DNA of 64,000 nucleotides from Hyalella azteca (GCF_000764305.2 NW_025931444.1:62001-126000), one strand, 5' to 3'; counted from the stretch's first letter, positions 46,275 to 59,664 are shown. Program-made: numbers and translations. Notes: generated from the letters alone by a model not told the origin.

Positions 46275-48867
46275 TACTAAAGTAATAACAATAATAAGAC
46301 ACTCAGTTCCTCCAACTTACGATAGTCTCAACAGCTCTTTAACCGGCAGAAAAACAGTTCCAACATATGATGGCGTTATTGCACCTCTCCGAGGTAGTAT
46401 ATGACAAAGTTAAGATTGGCGGTAACTAAAAAATTAGTCGTAGGAGTAATATGCACGCATTGAAGGAATTGCTGTCCTTCCGACATTTGGCGCGGCAGTG
46501 GGATACAATTCCAGTGGATGACAGTTCTAACAACATTTCCAGTGAAAATGAAAGTTCAAATTTGGTGTAGAGTATATGAACCAGCTATTAGACAGACAAA
46601 CAAACGCACGGTGGATTAATGGCATTTGAGGCGGCAGTAGGACATGAACTTCGGACGTTTTAACGACATTTGAGATGGCGGAAAGGCACACAATCCTAAT
46701 ATACGGTAGTTTTAACGACGAGTGAGAGGTTAGTATGATACAGAGCTCAAACATACGGTAGTTTTAACGACATTAGAGGCGGCAGTAAGACACACGGTCC
46801 AGCAAGAGATCAACGTAAATTACACTGACGCCAGAGCGCCGTCGCTGGCAGACAAAGTGCCAAAATTTGCATGAAAGCAAATCCAGCAGCAGGAGCGGCC
46901 AACCAATAGCCAACCTTCATTTGGCGTCTAAAATTTATCGCTTATGCGCCGATATTGCGGCGAGATATTGCTCCTGCCGAAGACCTGCCAGATGCGAGGG
47001 CTCGTATGATCTATTTTAGTGGCGTTAAATGCTCTCTTAGCTAACTAAAAACACTCAACTGTCAAGCTTCAAAAGTGGTTTAATCTACACAACAAAAAGA
47101 ATATAATTCCTTTGTAGAAGAAAACGTGTAGGGCGTTCAGGTATTATACGTCATTAACCACGAATGAAAGTCGCCCCGTACTATGTTACCGCTACTCATC
47201 GGGTAAGAAATTTCTTGAAATTCAATTTATTCAAATCTGAACCAAGTTATATTGCTGAGCCACTGGAGAATAATTTCTGATCAGTTAGAAGACACAGAAT
47301 TTCTTCTAAAAAACTGTTGCAAATAAACAACAAGAACAAAGCAGTTTGAAAATAAATGACAGGGAAGATTTTTAAACCTAAATGCACTTTTGTTTTATGG
47401 AGTCTCGTTCGATTTATGTAAGCAGAAAGAATCCTTGACACACAACCAAGTTCTCCTTTCAAGTGTAGTTTGATTACAACGTATCAAGCTTTACGTATTG
47501 ACGGTTTAGAGCCTTGAGGCAGAGAGCCATGCATTCCACGGATAGGAAAATTCTAAAATTTGATGAAATTTTTCGAATATGATGCTACGTGCGGTCCTTA
47601 ATTCAATTTTGAAGCAACAATTTTTGACATTTTTACGCTTGAAGAACCCATTTTCCGGTTTGAAAAATCCGTTCGAGGGGCGTGCAGTAGATATAGGCCG
47701 GAATACAAATGAGGCAAGGAAACGGAAGGCGAAGCACTGAACGCGTATGAAGTTATCCTGCTGGCAAAATATTCTTAGATAAATTAACTCGAATCATTTC
47801 TTGAATTAAAACCTACACAGGATGAGTCGTATCTCTTAAGAACGGACCAAGGACCTAATACTAAAAAACTTATTCGTGATAGAAATCAATTATAGGGTAC
47901 GAACAATTGATTACAAACGCCGTTTTCTTTATTATGATTTCCTAAATTTCATCAATGGAATGAATCGAGAAATTTCGAGTTCAATTATTTAATCCATAAT
48001 TACTAAATCTATAACAAGCTCATAAACAACCATCTTCCTCCATTGTCATTCACAAACAGTATTGTTCACAGTAACACCAGCTCGGTCACATCACAAAACC
48101 AACATGCAGACTCTTCATGATAACCCCACACTCAGAAAATGAATAGGCCATACCTTCCAATTCGTGACACTTTTCCCTAGAGCACGAGCAGAGGGTCAAA
48201 ACGACCATAACGAGGGCGAAAAATGCATCGATATTTGGAAAAAGGTCCCACATTTCTGTGATTGCATCAGTTATGTTGGGAGTTACATGTTCTGGGTTGC
48301 GTACAGCAGCGCGATCGTAGCGCCGGTCGGTCGCGGCGCATTGTTCGACGCGTCAGCGCTCGTGGCAGTCGCGTTCACCGGCCTTGGCGGGCCGCTGGTA
48401 AGCAGCGCGCAACCACGATACGCGGGCAAATTTAAACGATAATGAATAACATTCACGCTAAAAACAGTATGCTAAGATAAAGAAAGGTTCTAATTGAATT
48501 GTTTCTACGCCTCATTCTGCTACATTTTCTACTGCAAATTATGATTATGCTATTGCGTATTATGACTTCTTTCATCAGTAATCACAGTACACAAGTCGGA
48601 TGCCAATTAATTGGACTACTACTGCCTTCTTCACCTTCTACATAAAATTGAAAAATGACTGATATTGTGTTACAAAAGCGCAATTTTCTTCTGCTAATCT
48701 GCTACATTTTAATCTTAGAGAAGGACTGAACTATTAATGAACATGTTAGCTGCTCAACACTCAGGTGTGTGAGAGAAACACCGTACAAGTAGCAATGCAC
48801 TTAATTAAGTAGCAATGCACTTAATACACGTTTTGTCACCCTGACCCAGTTTGGTCCGGCAGAAGGA
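46275..48867. other. Non-coding stretch
   Basis: Degenerate extensions of the 52-bp repeat occur up to about 46800. A GC-rich patch lies at 48305-48430 (open frame 48164-48442, no recognisable domain). Nothing else is supported. Confidence 0.4.
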
Positions 48868-49145
48868 TGATGTATCAGCACTAACTGATACATCATCACT
48901 AACTGATACATCAGCACTAACTGATACATCAGCACTAACTGATACATCAGCACTAATTGATACATCAGCACTAACTGATACATCAGCACTACCTGATACA
49001 TCAGCACTAACTAATACATCAGCACTAACTGATACATCAGCACTAACTGATACATCAGCACTAACAGATACATCAGCACTAACTGATACATCAGCACTAA
49101 CTGATACATCAGCACTAACTGATACATCAGCACTAACTGATACTG
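48868..49145. repeat. Minisatellite, 18-bp unit x about 15
   Basis: The unit is GATACATCAGCACTAACT. Period 18 is divisible by three, so the array stays open in more than one frame: a DTSALT repeat on the plus strand and a MYQLVL-type repeat on the minus strand. A few units carry single substitutions (for example TCATCAC, AATTGAT, ACCTGAT, CTAATAC). I judge it non-coding: there is no start context, no flanking exon and no homology. Confidence 0.93.
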
Positions 49146-51200
49146 ATACAACTGATAATTATTTCACTGTTTGGAAAATATGAGTTGTATGACCAATTCA
49201 TATTAATGAGTGCGAAGGCTGTTTCCGAGAGATTAGGTACACCTCTATTCTGGTGTGTGTCACGTGAACGATTCCAACATTTATCCAAAATGGAACGCAC
49301 TTAGTCTCCTCTCTCTGACACACTCTCGTTCCGAACTGAAATCAGTTGGTCACACATTTCTTCCTTAAGAAATAAACCTAAGAATAAAGTGAGTCAGGGA
49401 AGAAAAAGAACAGGATGGTCCACTTAAATACATGGCTTGAAATGCGGAAAACTCGATCGCATATCCCAGTCAAGACGAAGTCATTTTTCAGAATGTATAG
49501 GTGGACTAAAAATGAGCGTAACCCTAAAATCACGCCCCTACATATGCGGGTTTAGTCTAGAAAGTTTCAATTTAGCTTCATACGTGATTACTGCAGTTAT
49601 GGGTGCGCCGAGAATTTCAAAGCTCTTCTTGCTCAAGTTCTTGAGGTATTTCAGCACGCGGTTGCATAACTGACTTTAGTTTACTCGCACGATTGTCTTC
49701 TAAAAAATAGATCACCACAACTGAAGCGAAACGAGTTTCAAATTCTGCGCCAGTCAATGCACCTAGTTACACAAAAGTCAGCCCCTTGGAAATCCTCTCG
49801 TAAAATTATATATTACTTCAGATATTTTAGCATCTAATGAGTTTTAAACCGCTGAAATCAACCATCCAAAAGAACTATGGTCGCGAGAGTTGGAAGAAAT
49901 TTTTTGATAGAACCAAACAACGGTATAGCCTGGAGAGTTAAATGTAATATTCTCGACAACTCGAGAATAGCATCGAATTTCCAACTGTCAAACCCAATGG
50001 CCGGGCACTGCATGGACGTCACTCTCTCAAGTCCAATAAATAAGTTCTTGTATTCATGCTCCTCTCGACACCGGCTTCATCAAAGACAATAAAGCTCAGT
50101 GCCGGAGGCTGCTTCACAGGAACATTGCTTTGTTCTCTCGTATTTCTTGGTCCTTTCGAGTTGCCTGTGTCGGCACCGGCCGACCGGTGCGTCCCAAGCA
50201 GAATTGCGAGATGGTAGCTATCAGAAGAATTAATGTCATATTGTCCAAATAGTGACACACTTCCTTACCTACAGCACAAGCAGGAAACGGACATAGCACT
50301 GATGCGCCTCTTAGCGGGGCCAAACTTGATCAGGACGACCCACGAAGTGACGAAAAGTGCATCGCTATTCGGACTCGTTTCTGAGTCTCAGTCTCGGAAA
50401 CGTCACACTCGTTTTTCTGAGTGTATAGCCTACCGGTTCGTACCAGGGCAGAATTGCGAGGTCTTGGCGAACTTGGTGCCCTGAACGCGGATAGGTGGTC
50501 GTGTTTACACGCGGATTTCGGACAGAAGTTGTTTGCGATGCAATTCTGGAGGCCGGACGATGGCAGGCTGCTGAACGCCCGCACCAGCTCCTCGGCCGCA
50601 ATTCCTCACAGAAATTCCAGCCACCGCGATTTGTAAATGAGAATTATTCAATTTCAAGGTTAAAATATATATAATAAACGAAAAAAAAAATCGTCAAGTG
50701 TCTATTAGGTTTCAAATGATCGAAATAAATAATAGAACTCTCTTCGATCAGAACAATTGCGATGATATTTTCATATGTTTGAATTAATCCAAGGCCAGCA
50801 TTAAATGAGTCAAGTAAATAATTATTCGTACATATTATTATGTAGTAATATTATTTATCCTACATATTATTATTCCATTGCTCATACACACGTTCTTTGT
50901 GGCTTACTTTTTGCGTGAGATCGAAATCACGGGACGTACAGTTTTTAACTGATGAAAATATTGATACAACTAAAATTATACAGGAGCTTTAGACTTGATT
51001 TTCATTGTATTACGGAAATCAAGCATGAAAATGCAGAAAAAATATTTATGGAAATCGAACGGTGTTTTCAACCTACTTTAGGACTATTCAAATTTTAATT
51101 TGTGACAATAAAATTATTAGTATATCAATCTGATTTATTCTCAAAATTGTATTCATTTTCGTCATTATATCAGGAACTCAAAAGAGTTGATTTGCTCAGT
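49146..51200. other. Non-coding stretch with dispersed repeat copy
   Basis: It contains the diverged dispersed repeat at 50244-50400 in a moderately GC-rich block (50090-50620) that is open in several frames on both strands without a recognisable protein. The remainder, after about 50640, is AT-rich. Confidence 0.4.
50244..50400. repeat. Dispersed repeat, diverged copy B
   Basis: This is the partner of 39409-39550; it shares the same ordered words (GTGACACA, GCACTGATGCGC, TGATCAGGACGACCCAC, AAAGTGCATCGCT). A further hint of the family occurs near 49480 (TTTTTCAGAATGTATAG against TTTTTCTGAGTGTATAG at about 50412). Confidence 0.5.
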
Positions 51201-52025
51201 TATATTAATAATTAATTTCATTTTCGGACGTCGAATATGACCTGCATATGTATACCTACCTTATATATACCTCATATGGAGGTATATCTAAACAAAATTA
51301 TTCTTTTATTACCCAGTGTAACTGAAATGGACTGCAAAAAGTTAGTTCTGTTTAATTATTTTAATAATTCTATTTTCGAGCGTCTGATGTGACCTCATAA
51401 AAAATGTTAGTCTTGTTTTTCTTCAGTTTAACTGTGCAGCAAAAAGTTAGTTCTGCACAGTTTTACAAATAATTCCATTTTTGGGCGTCGAATGTGAACT
51501 TATACTGAGGGATATATCCATATTTAAAAATTGTAATTCATTTTTTTGCAATTCAACTGGACTTCAAAAAGCTAGTTCTGCTTAGTTATTATAATAATTC
51601 TATTTTCTGGCGTCTAATGTGACCTGATATGGAGGTATATATCCATATATTAAAATTGTGGTTCCTTTTTTTCTTCAGTTCAACTGGACTTCAAAAAATT
51701 AGTTCTGCTTAGTTATAATAATAATTCTATTTTCTAGCATCTAATGTGACCTGATATGGAGGTATATATCCATATATAAAAATTGTGATTCCTTTTTTTT
51801 CTTCAGTTCAACTGGACTGCAAAAAGTTAGTTCTGCTCAGTTATTATAATAATTCTATTTTCTAGCGTCTAATGTGACCTGATATGGAGGTATATTTCCA
51901 TATATAAAAATTGTGGTTTCATTTTTCTTCAGTTCAACTGTACTTCAAAAAAATTAGTTCTTTTCAGTTATTATAGATAATTCTATTTTCTAGCGTCTAA
52001 TGTGACCTGATATGGAGGCGTCAGG
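51200..52025. repeat. Tandem repeat, 127-bp unit, about 7 copies (last 4 regular)
   Basis: The marker word CGTCTAATGTGACCT or a variant recurs at about 51229, 51381, 51485, 51611, 51738, 51865 and 51992. The last four intervals are 126-127 bp. Each unit has GTTAGTTCTGCT, ATAATTCTATTTTC and GATATGGAGGTATAT. Copies become more diverged towards the left end. Confidence 0.9.
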
Positions 52026-52149
52026 TCAGGCGTAGCGACCGCGCAAGGTTATCACTGCCAGAGGCTGCGTGCTGTCGCAGCCTTGGCGGCAGACGCGACG
52101 CCGACCACGCAGCGGCGCTACGTGACCGAGAGCAGAGCTTGCGTAAGAG

Positions 52150-52830
52150 TTCCCTCTACCACGACTGTACGCACCTGTATATACATATATACTAAACTAT
52201 ACTCTCACTTTACCTCACTGCCAACATATACCGTCATTATACCGCAGTGCATAACCTGCACTGTCACTGTCCCTCTGTCTCTGTCTATTGAGACTGTCTA
52301 TAGTGTCACTATACCCAGTGCTAACCTACATTGTCACTATACCTCAGTGTTTAACCTAAACTGTCAGTATACCTCAGTGTTGACACACATTGTCACTCAC
52401 TATACTTCAGTGCTGTGCTGCACTGTCACTGGGTCTCGACGTTATACCTCAGTTCTTAGTCTACACTGTCACTATACCTCAGTACCAACATATACTGTCA
52501 CTAATCATCAGTGTATACGGTATAGCCTACACTATAACGCAGTGCATAAATTCCACACTAACACCATATCAAAGTTCATAACCTACTCAGCATCACCATA
52601 CCTCAGTTCATAACATACACAATTCAGCATAGCTAAGTTCATGACCTACACAACATCAGTATAGCTCAGTTCATGACCTACAAATGATCACCATACCTCA
52701 ATAAATAACCTACACTGTCACCAAACCTCAGTTAAAACCGATAATATTTCTATACCTCAGCTCCTAACACGCACACATTATACACGCACACATTATACAC
52801 ACCACATACCTCAGTTCACAAACTACATTT
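52150..52830. repeat. Degenerate tandem array built on ACTGTCACTATACCTCAGT
   Basis: Roughly 20-35 bp degenerate units repeat across about 680 bp. The open frame 52083-52613 is a by-product of the repeat and has no recognisable domain. A short GC-rich block precedes the array (about 52015-52160). Confidence 0.8.
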
Positions 52831-53150
52831 TATCCCCGCACAAAAACTACCCACCAACCGCCTGTTCCTCTGTTACAAACCTTGACCCATACTCTAGAGA
52901 CTACACTTTGGTTCCTAAGCTTACAAATTTTTACACTTACATTTAAGAAATAATAAACAGAACATAAATGAATCAATTTACTTTTCCTTGCATTTAAATT
53001 AAATTTACATTACATTTCTTTACTTATATTAACTGTACATTGAATTTACTGTAATTTGTTTTAAAATTACGGACAACCAAATCATATGACTACAGCAGCC
53101 CTTGCCACACATCACGTCTTTCTCCCCTAACAGCGTACCAGCCAGCACAC
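52831..53150. other. Short spacer between two arrays
   Basis: AT-rich with scattered CA words; no feature supported. Confidence 0.5.
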
Positions 53151-53540
53151 TCCACTCTGCCTTTGTCCACGACGTCTTTGTCAAACTCCACCGTGTCTTT
53201 GTCCTCGAAGTCTTTGTCAAACTACACACTCTTAACACACACCACCATGTCTTTGTCCTCGAAGTCTTTATCAAACTACACACTCTACACACACCACCAT
53301 GTCTTTGTCCTCGAAGTCTTTGTCAAACTACAGTCTTTACACACACCACCATGTCTTTGTCCTCGAAGTCTCGAAGTCTTTGTCAAACGACATAAGCTTT
53401 ACACACCGCCATGTCTTTGTCTTCGAAGTATTTGTCAAACTACAAACTCATTACACACAATACCATGCCTTTGTCCTCGAAGTCTTTATCAAACTACACA
53501 TTCTCAACACACGCCACCATGCCTTTACCCAAACTACACG
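53151..53540. repeat. Tandem repeat, 52-60-bp unit x about 6-7
   Basis: Units centre on CACCATGTCTTTGTCCTCGA followed by AGTCTTTGTCAAACTACA and a variable CACACACC-type spacer, at about 53195, 53249, 53301, 53353, 53413 and 53467. All three plus-strand frames stay open for long distances. Several units carry ATG in a CCACCATG context followed by SLSSKSLSNY. With no flanking splice sites or homology I call it a minisatellite. Confidence 0.88.
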
Positions 53541-56500
53541 TTTTCCCTCAACTCATCGCCTCGTCTGAAACCCCAATCTACACACCACCAAGCATTTGCC
53601 CTGAATGTATGCAGCCGTAACACAAACTTCACTTCACGTCCCAAAATGCACACCAAACACGCAACAAAATCGCACAGTATTCACTCACCATTTTAACCAT
53701 TTACCTGTTCCCAAACACCTCCCCTGTTCACGAGCTCATGCCACAAGTAAACATTATACATATAGAACGTAAACATACTACATAGATCCTTAATTTTTTT
53801 TGCCAAGCTAGTATAATCGCCACACCATATCGCCACCGTTTTCAACACTCTTCGTGGACCACAAATTCTCTGTTTCCAACAACTTAGCCTCAACAACACT
53901 ATAGTCTGTTTTCAAGTACCACATCGTCAATGTTCTTGAACACTACTTATTCAAACTACACACATTTTTCAACAACAATTCACCTTAAACGCGTATATTT
54001 TAATTTGGATGTTCATACATATCAGCGTTGTTCCCGAACAACACATGTTGTAAGAACAAACAGTGTTTCCACACAGCGGTCACACAGCGGCTGCACACAC
54101 CACCACTCAGGGCGATCAATCCCCATCCCAGTCTCTGTTGCACGTAATCAAGACATCACAACTACGAAGTCATATGCAAATCTGCGAAAGACTCTGCTGC
54201 TTGAAATCACATAATTTTTCACATGTTCTTTTGTATTATAATCTATCAAGAGGAAATTTTTACAAATTTCATCAAAATTTAAGTATTTTGTTAATTAATT
54301 TTAGTCTTTACAGTGTTCACGGTAGTACATCTAAATCGAAGGGCACATCTAACGAGTAGTGGTAATGGAGGTCTTCTGAATGGAGTGCAGTTTAAAACTT
54401 CGGTCAAAAACGATATAAATCAGAACCAACCGCTGTAAGCCAAGCACACAGAGAGAAATGAGTGACTCTTTGTCCAAATAGCTATGCACTTTCATGTTCC
54501 TGTGTCCTGCCCTGACACAGGCTCATCACTATCAGTGCTGTGCTCGCTCTGTGTTCGTGCCATTTGTAAGAAAGTGAACACTTTCTTACAAATGGCACAA
54601 ATTTGGACACTATATATGACAAATTCATTTTTTGTGTGCAGCTATGCTTTAATGTATAAAAGAATGAATTAAAAATAGAACTGGATACATTCTGTAAGCT
54701 ATAGTGAACTGTAGAGAGTACGTAAGCGTCGCACATCGTTGATTGCACAAAGAAGAGCAACATTTTAAATTCCTTCGAGCAAAGTTGTAGAATATTTACA
54801 ATATGATGTCTTTATAACTTGTATTGACTTTAGGAGTGTCTTTGAAAATTTGTCTAGAATTCTAGCTTCTAACGTTAATGATTGGTCACTGTCTAATAGC
54901 CTTTGAACACGTAATAAGCTTGCTTTCTTGACTAACTAAATCATCATCAATCCAAATTCTCGCAGAGCCTCTTTTCTTGATAATCTTACAAAAATAGACT
55001 TCAACATTCTCAATTAATCATTTTAATCCTCACGAAATTTATTCGATCGAATAATCTCACTCAATATTTATGCAAAACTATATATAACTGTGAACACACA
55101 GTTCATTCAACGTGACTTGCTGTGACGTACATAACCTAGAGTCATCAGCCTCTGAGTAGCACACATGTATGAATAATGAGCAAATGCACAGTTGTATCAT
55201 CCCAATCAGAATATTTTTTCATAACGGACAGATGTACATGTTCGTCAGTGCAATCGGACAAGCGACCTCAAATGAACTTTCTTTCTGATTTATTCCGTGC
55301 ATGATGAATTGTTCGTCTCCGGTTATTTGTCAAATATTCAAATATTAGAGTAATGGATGTTCAACACGTGATCATCCACTTACGTGGTAAATGAGTACAT
55401 TTTAGGTTCAAAGTTATTTCTGAATTGCCGTTAAGAAATGCCTACAGAAACCTCAACTCGACAGCGCAACGTTAAGAGGAAAACAACAAACAACCGCATT
55501 TATAGAGTTGCTGTACTGTATCGACACATCAGATCGATTAGCGTTATTTAAACGAGATAAGATGACGTTTTCGACATCTTTGTATCGACAAAAATCATTT
55601 ATATATATTAAAAAAAATTCTCAAAACTGTGTTGACTGATATTTATTTTCTGCGGGCTTGCAAAATAGTTCGTTAAATATCTATGACAACAAAATTGTTA
55701 ATTTACGGTTAATATGTAATTCGATGAAATAAAAACGTTTATAAGCTAAAATAGGATGTCTAAAGGGGAAGGGGTTCGTTGAGGCTAGTCCTAACACACG
55801 TTCAAAGTTCGTCTGCTAGCAATGACCGAGACAGTAAGGTGATAGTCTAAAATGTTACCAGCTGTGTGATGCTATCACACATCGATCAGTGAACTACAGC
55901 ATGATCAAGTCCAAAAGAGTGATCGAATTTCGGAACAGATTCGATGTATTATGCCAGAGGCAGACGAAGTATGTTAGTTGAAATTTATTTTTCTAATGAG
56001 GAGATAGTTACGTGGTTGATATTCAAGCTGCGTTTGATACGCTCATGCGGGCAGAGAATGTCATCAGCGAGTTGGTTCCTTTATCGAGTGCTGGCACCGT
56101 TGAGAACCATTTGAGTTTATTTGTCTCTCAATGGACCATTGTGGAGGTTCAGTGAGGCCTGCGGTAGCCTTTGTTCTTGTCGCTCTTGTTGCTCAGGCAG
56201 CGCAGCGCCGTGGCTTTTTGGCGGGAAGCGCAGCTGCTGTTCGCTTGCCTGCTGCGCGCCAACTGTGACGTCAACCTTCCCGCGTGGCGTCATCCTGTTC
56301 AAGGTTGACATTTGCAACAAAATGCAACTATTCTATGAATTTCCGTTCAACCGCCGTCAGCCACCGTGAACTCTCATGAGTGAAGAGTGATAAAAAAAAC
56401 GTCTAAACTTCGTTATAGGTCGTAAAAATTAAACTAAGGAACGTGAAGCACAAGAATGTTAAGTTACGAAACTACAACGTCACGAGGGCAGACTGCAGCG

Positions 56501-59489
56501 GTTGGTTGCCGAGCATCGCGTAAGAGAACGTTGCCCGAATGTGACCTTGTTTTGAAACTGCCCGACAGAACAAAGACGAGAGTACGTGACAGAAACCGTT
56601 TCAGTAATACTCGTTTGCCTCATGAAGGCATTTTTCTGAGCACAAGACATGAGTGTTCTTGAGGTTGACGAAAGACGCTGAACTCTGCAGTCTGCATAGT
56701 GCATCAGTCGACGGTTTTCCGTTGCTGCTTTATTATTACATAGCACAGAACTGCAGTAGCTTCCATCCTTTTAATGTTATATGACCAAGGTTTTTAATTT
56801 TTCTACTACACAGAAAATTAAAATTAGAACGCAAAAAAGCTTGTTGAAGTTTTTTCCAATTTTTATGTTAGAACGAATTTATATCAATGATCATCTTATC
56901 TATTTCACTATCTAGCAATCCCAGAACTAGTCAATATTGGAATTAAATTATTTAATAGCAATTCTTGTTGTACAACAATCAAAAGTCGGGAATATGATAA
57001 ACACTTTACTTTTATGCTATGTTATTTATTATACCTACTCATTTGACATAACTTCTTTTTAACCAAGTTAGGCAACAAAGAAAAATATCGAATTTGTATG
57101 TTCGGCGATTAATTTTTAGGATAAGATTGTTGTAATGCTCGTAACAAGATTGTAGTGTTTGTTTAGTGATAAGATAGTAGTGTTAGTCTTCTGATGATAT
57201 TGTTGACGCACAAGATTACTACTGACTTGTTTATGTATGTGGCACCTTTTATCTTTTTGACTCGTCATGAAATCATTCGGGTTGAAGCCTTCACTCTATT
57301 TAACCCGAAACCCTTCACTCTCTCTTTCTATTTTCTTTCTCTCTATTTCGGGTTGAAGCCTTCACGTTAAGCGTGATTGATTTCATAAAGCTGTTATTGG
57401 CTATTGATGTGGCTGCAGGTTGCACGGCTTAGAAGCTCTGAGTGAAGTGCTGGTCTTGCCGTGGCTTGGCTCGCTACAAGCGGACTTATCCCGTCGCCTG
57501 AAGCCTTCTTAGCTCGTGAGCCGCCCACCTGTTGAGAGAGCTGCTTATGGCTCACCAGTCACGGCGCTCACTGAGACCAATTGATTGCAGGATAACGACA
57601 ATTCTAACGGAAATAAGGCCTCCAATATCCTTTCCTCATGCAATAGTCGCGGGAGGGACAAACACTAAAATAAAAAATAATTTTGCTAGATAATAGTGTG
57701 TTTAGGTGTTGTTTTATTGCTGCCCAATAGCTTTTGTATTACGTCTTTGGTCTTGCAGTCTTCTTGAGACAACTCTCTCCCGCAGGGCTTTGAAGCAAGA
57801 CTCCGTGTAGGTTCAGATGCAGAACATTTTCTGTCAACCCAGAGGCTAGCGATTTGGGACTAGAATAACCAAAAAAGTAGCATGGTTTAAGTTATATTCA
57901 GAATATTTATCTAGAAGTAGAAGTTTTTTTTATAGATATAGACAAGGTGTGGGAAATTTTTCCACCATTTATAATTTTTGTCGTTCTATGTAAACTTTGT
58001 TGCTAAATGTCGTTTTTTTTGTTTATGTTACATTCTCGGTTTTGTAGTATTCAGTGTAGTTTCGCAGTTTAAGTAGGTAGCAGTATCAGCTAGGGCAGGA
58101 TTACTTTGTAAGCATCCATATCGTTCAGACATCAGATCTCGTAACGTGCTTTATCTCAATCGCAGCTAATTAACGTCATTTATACACTTCTGGACCAATA
58201 TTCACTTCAGCCAGCAGAGCAACAGGAGCTTCAGAAGTTCTAAACGTCTTCCTGGTTACTTTTTTACTATCTTTTTGTTAGTGTGTATGTTGCTTTATTT
58301 TCCATTTAATTATTTACGCTCTGTATACAATGTTATTCTATGGTACTCTAGACAAATCAATGTTCAATTATTAATAGTGCAAACTTCGAATTACCTGTGA
58401 ACGTGGTCTCTGAAATTGGCAGAGGAACTAGTTTCCTTAGCTGTGACCCACGATTTAATATATTTATCTTCAATTTTCCAACGTTAAAGTCTCCAACTGT
58501 CTTTTTCTATTTTTCCGTCTAGAGTACCTTCCTTTTAACTGATTTCGTCGATATTTATAATTTGTCACTTACCAACTGCATTAGCACTGAGGAGCACCAA
58601 ATACTTAGGTTTGTTGATTTAGTTATTTAAATTTTTGGCTATTGCTTCATTCATACTTTTGAGTAGGTTACTACTTAGGTAGTGTCCGATCAGCTAATTC
58701 ATTACCTAGTAAGAGGTTAAATTTTTCTTTCAGTATCTGGGACTCTTCGGGGGAACGCCATTAAGGAACTTTTTACTGCTGCATACGAAATCACTTCATT
58801 GAACCGCCGTTCTTCTAAGATTATATACTACAGCATATAAACTTCTGAATTCAGCTTCCTCGTACAACTGGCCCGTTCCACGCCAGTTGCACTTTTATAT
58901 CAATTTGACTAAATATCAGCTGACTCTATTCTTTATTTGTTTTTCCGATTGTGTGAGTCAATCAAAATTACTCACAAAGGAATAGATGATTATTTCAATA
59001 AACACTGCTTCACTTTAATAATATTCACTTCTTAGGCTTGTGCAATAGATTTTTACAATTATGTTTGATTGAAAAAAATTTAATAAAATTTTTGATATAA
59101 TATTGAAATTAATATATAATATACATAACATATAATAAAAAAATTTCTTAGACGCTTGAAACTGATTGCAAATTATTTTCACACTTATTTAATCCATTCA
59201 GGTTCCCTACAGTCACATGCGATCTAATATACCACGTACAAAAGGCACGAAAACTATTGTTCCACCCCTTTAAAATTCACCACAGTTTTTTAACGACGTC
59301 ATCGAAAGGAATTTTTATGCAAGCGATTTTTTCACGAAAATCACTTGCGCAGTTGACGAAAGACTGCCTAAAACATCAACTATACTAATCATTTTGTATG
59401 CCTGACAGTCGGCCTCAAAAACCGACTACGATCGTTTAGTATGCTTGCCGTCAGACGACTTGAAAGACCGACTCTACTTATTTTTAAAT
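53541..59489. other. Long non-coding stretch
   Basis: It contains a perfect palindrome (54557-54598), a TTCGGGTTGAAGCCTTCAC direct repeat at 57276 and 57347 around a CT-rich stretch, and a GC-rich patch at 56150-56290. No gene is recognised; ORFs are short and without family features. Confidence 0.4.
54557..54598. repeat. Perfect palindrome, 20-bp arms, 2-bp centre
   Basis: The arm GTGCCATTTGTAAGAAAGTG is followed by AA and then its exact reverse complement. Transcribed, it would form a very tight hairpin with no useful loop. It may be a hairpin-induced duplication or a sequencing/assembly artefact. Confidence 0.95.
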
Positions 59490-59664
59490 AAACATCGAAT
59501 AAGGCTAAGGGGACAATAAGGCTAAAGGGAAAAAAGGCTAAAGGAGCAATAAGGCTAAAGAAACAATAAGGCTAAAGAAACAATAAGGCTAAAGAAACAA
59601 TAAGGCTAAAGGAACATAAGGCTAAAGGAACATAAGGCTAAGGGAAACATCGAATAAGGCTAAC
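59490..59664. repeat. Tandem repeat, about 14-18-bp unit x about 10
   Basis: The unit is AAGGCTAAAGGAACAAT with variants (AAAGAAACAATAAGGCT, AAAGGAACATAAGGCT). The array is bracketed by AAACATCGAATAAGGCTAA at both ends (about 59489 and 59645). Confidence 0.92.

Noticed and set aside
48851..49183. 110-codon DTSALT repeat protein
   Set aside because: Opens without ATG and is a direct product of an 18-bp minisatellite.
52083..52613. 176-codon ORF in the ACTGTCACTATACCTCAGT array
   Set aside because: Repeat-derived frame, Thr/Tyr-rich, no domain.
53163..53696. 177-codon ORF in the 52-60-bp array
   Set aside because: All three frames are open because of repeat composition; no conserved protein or splice sites.
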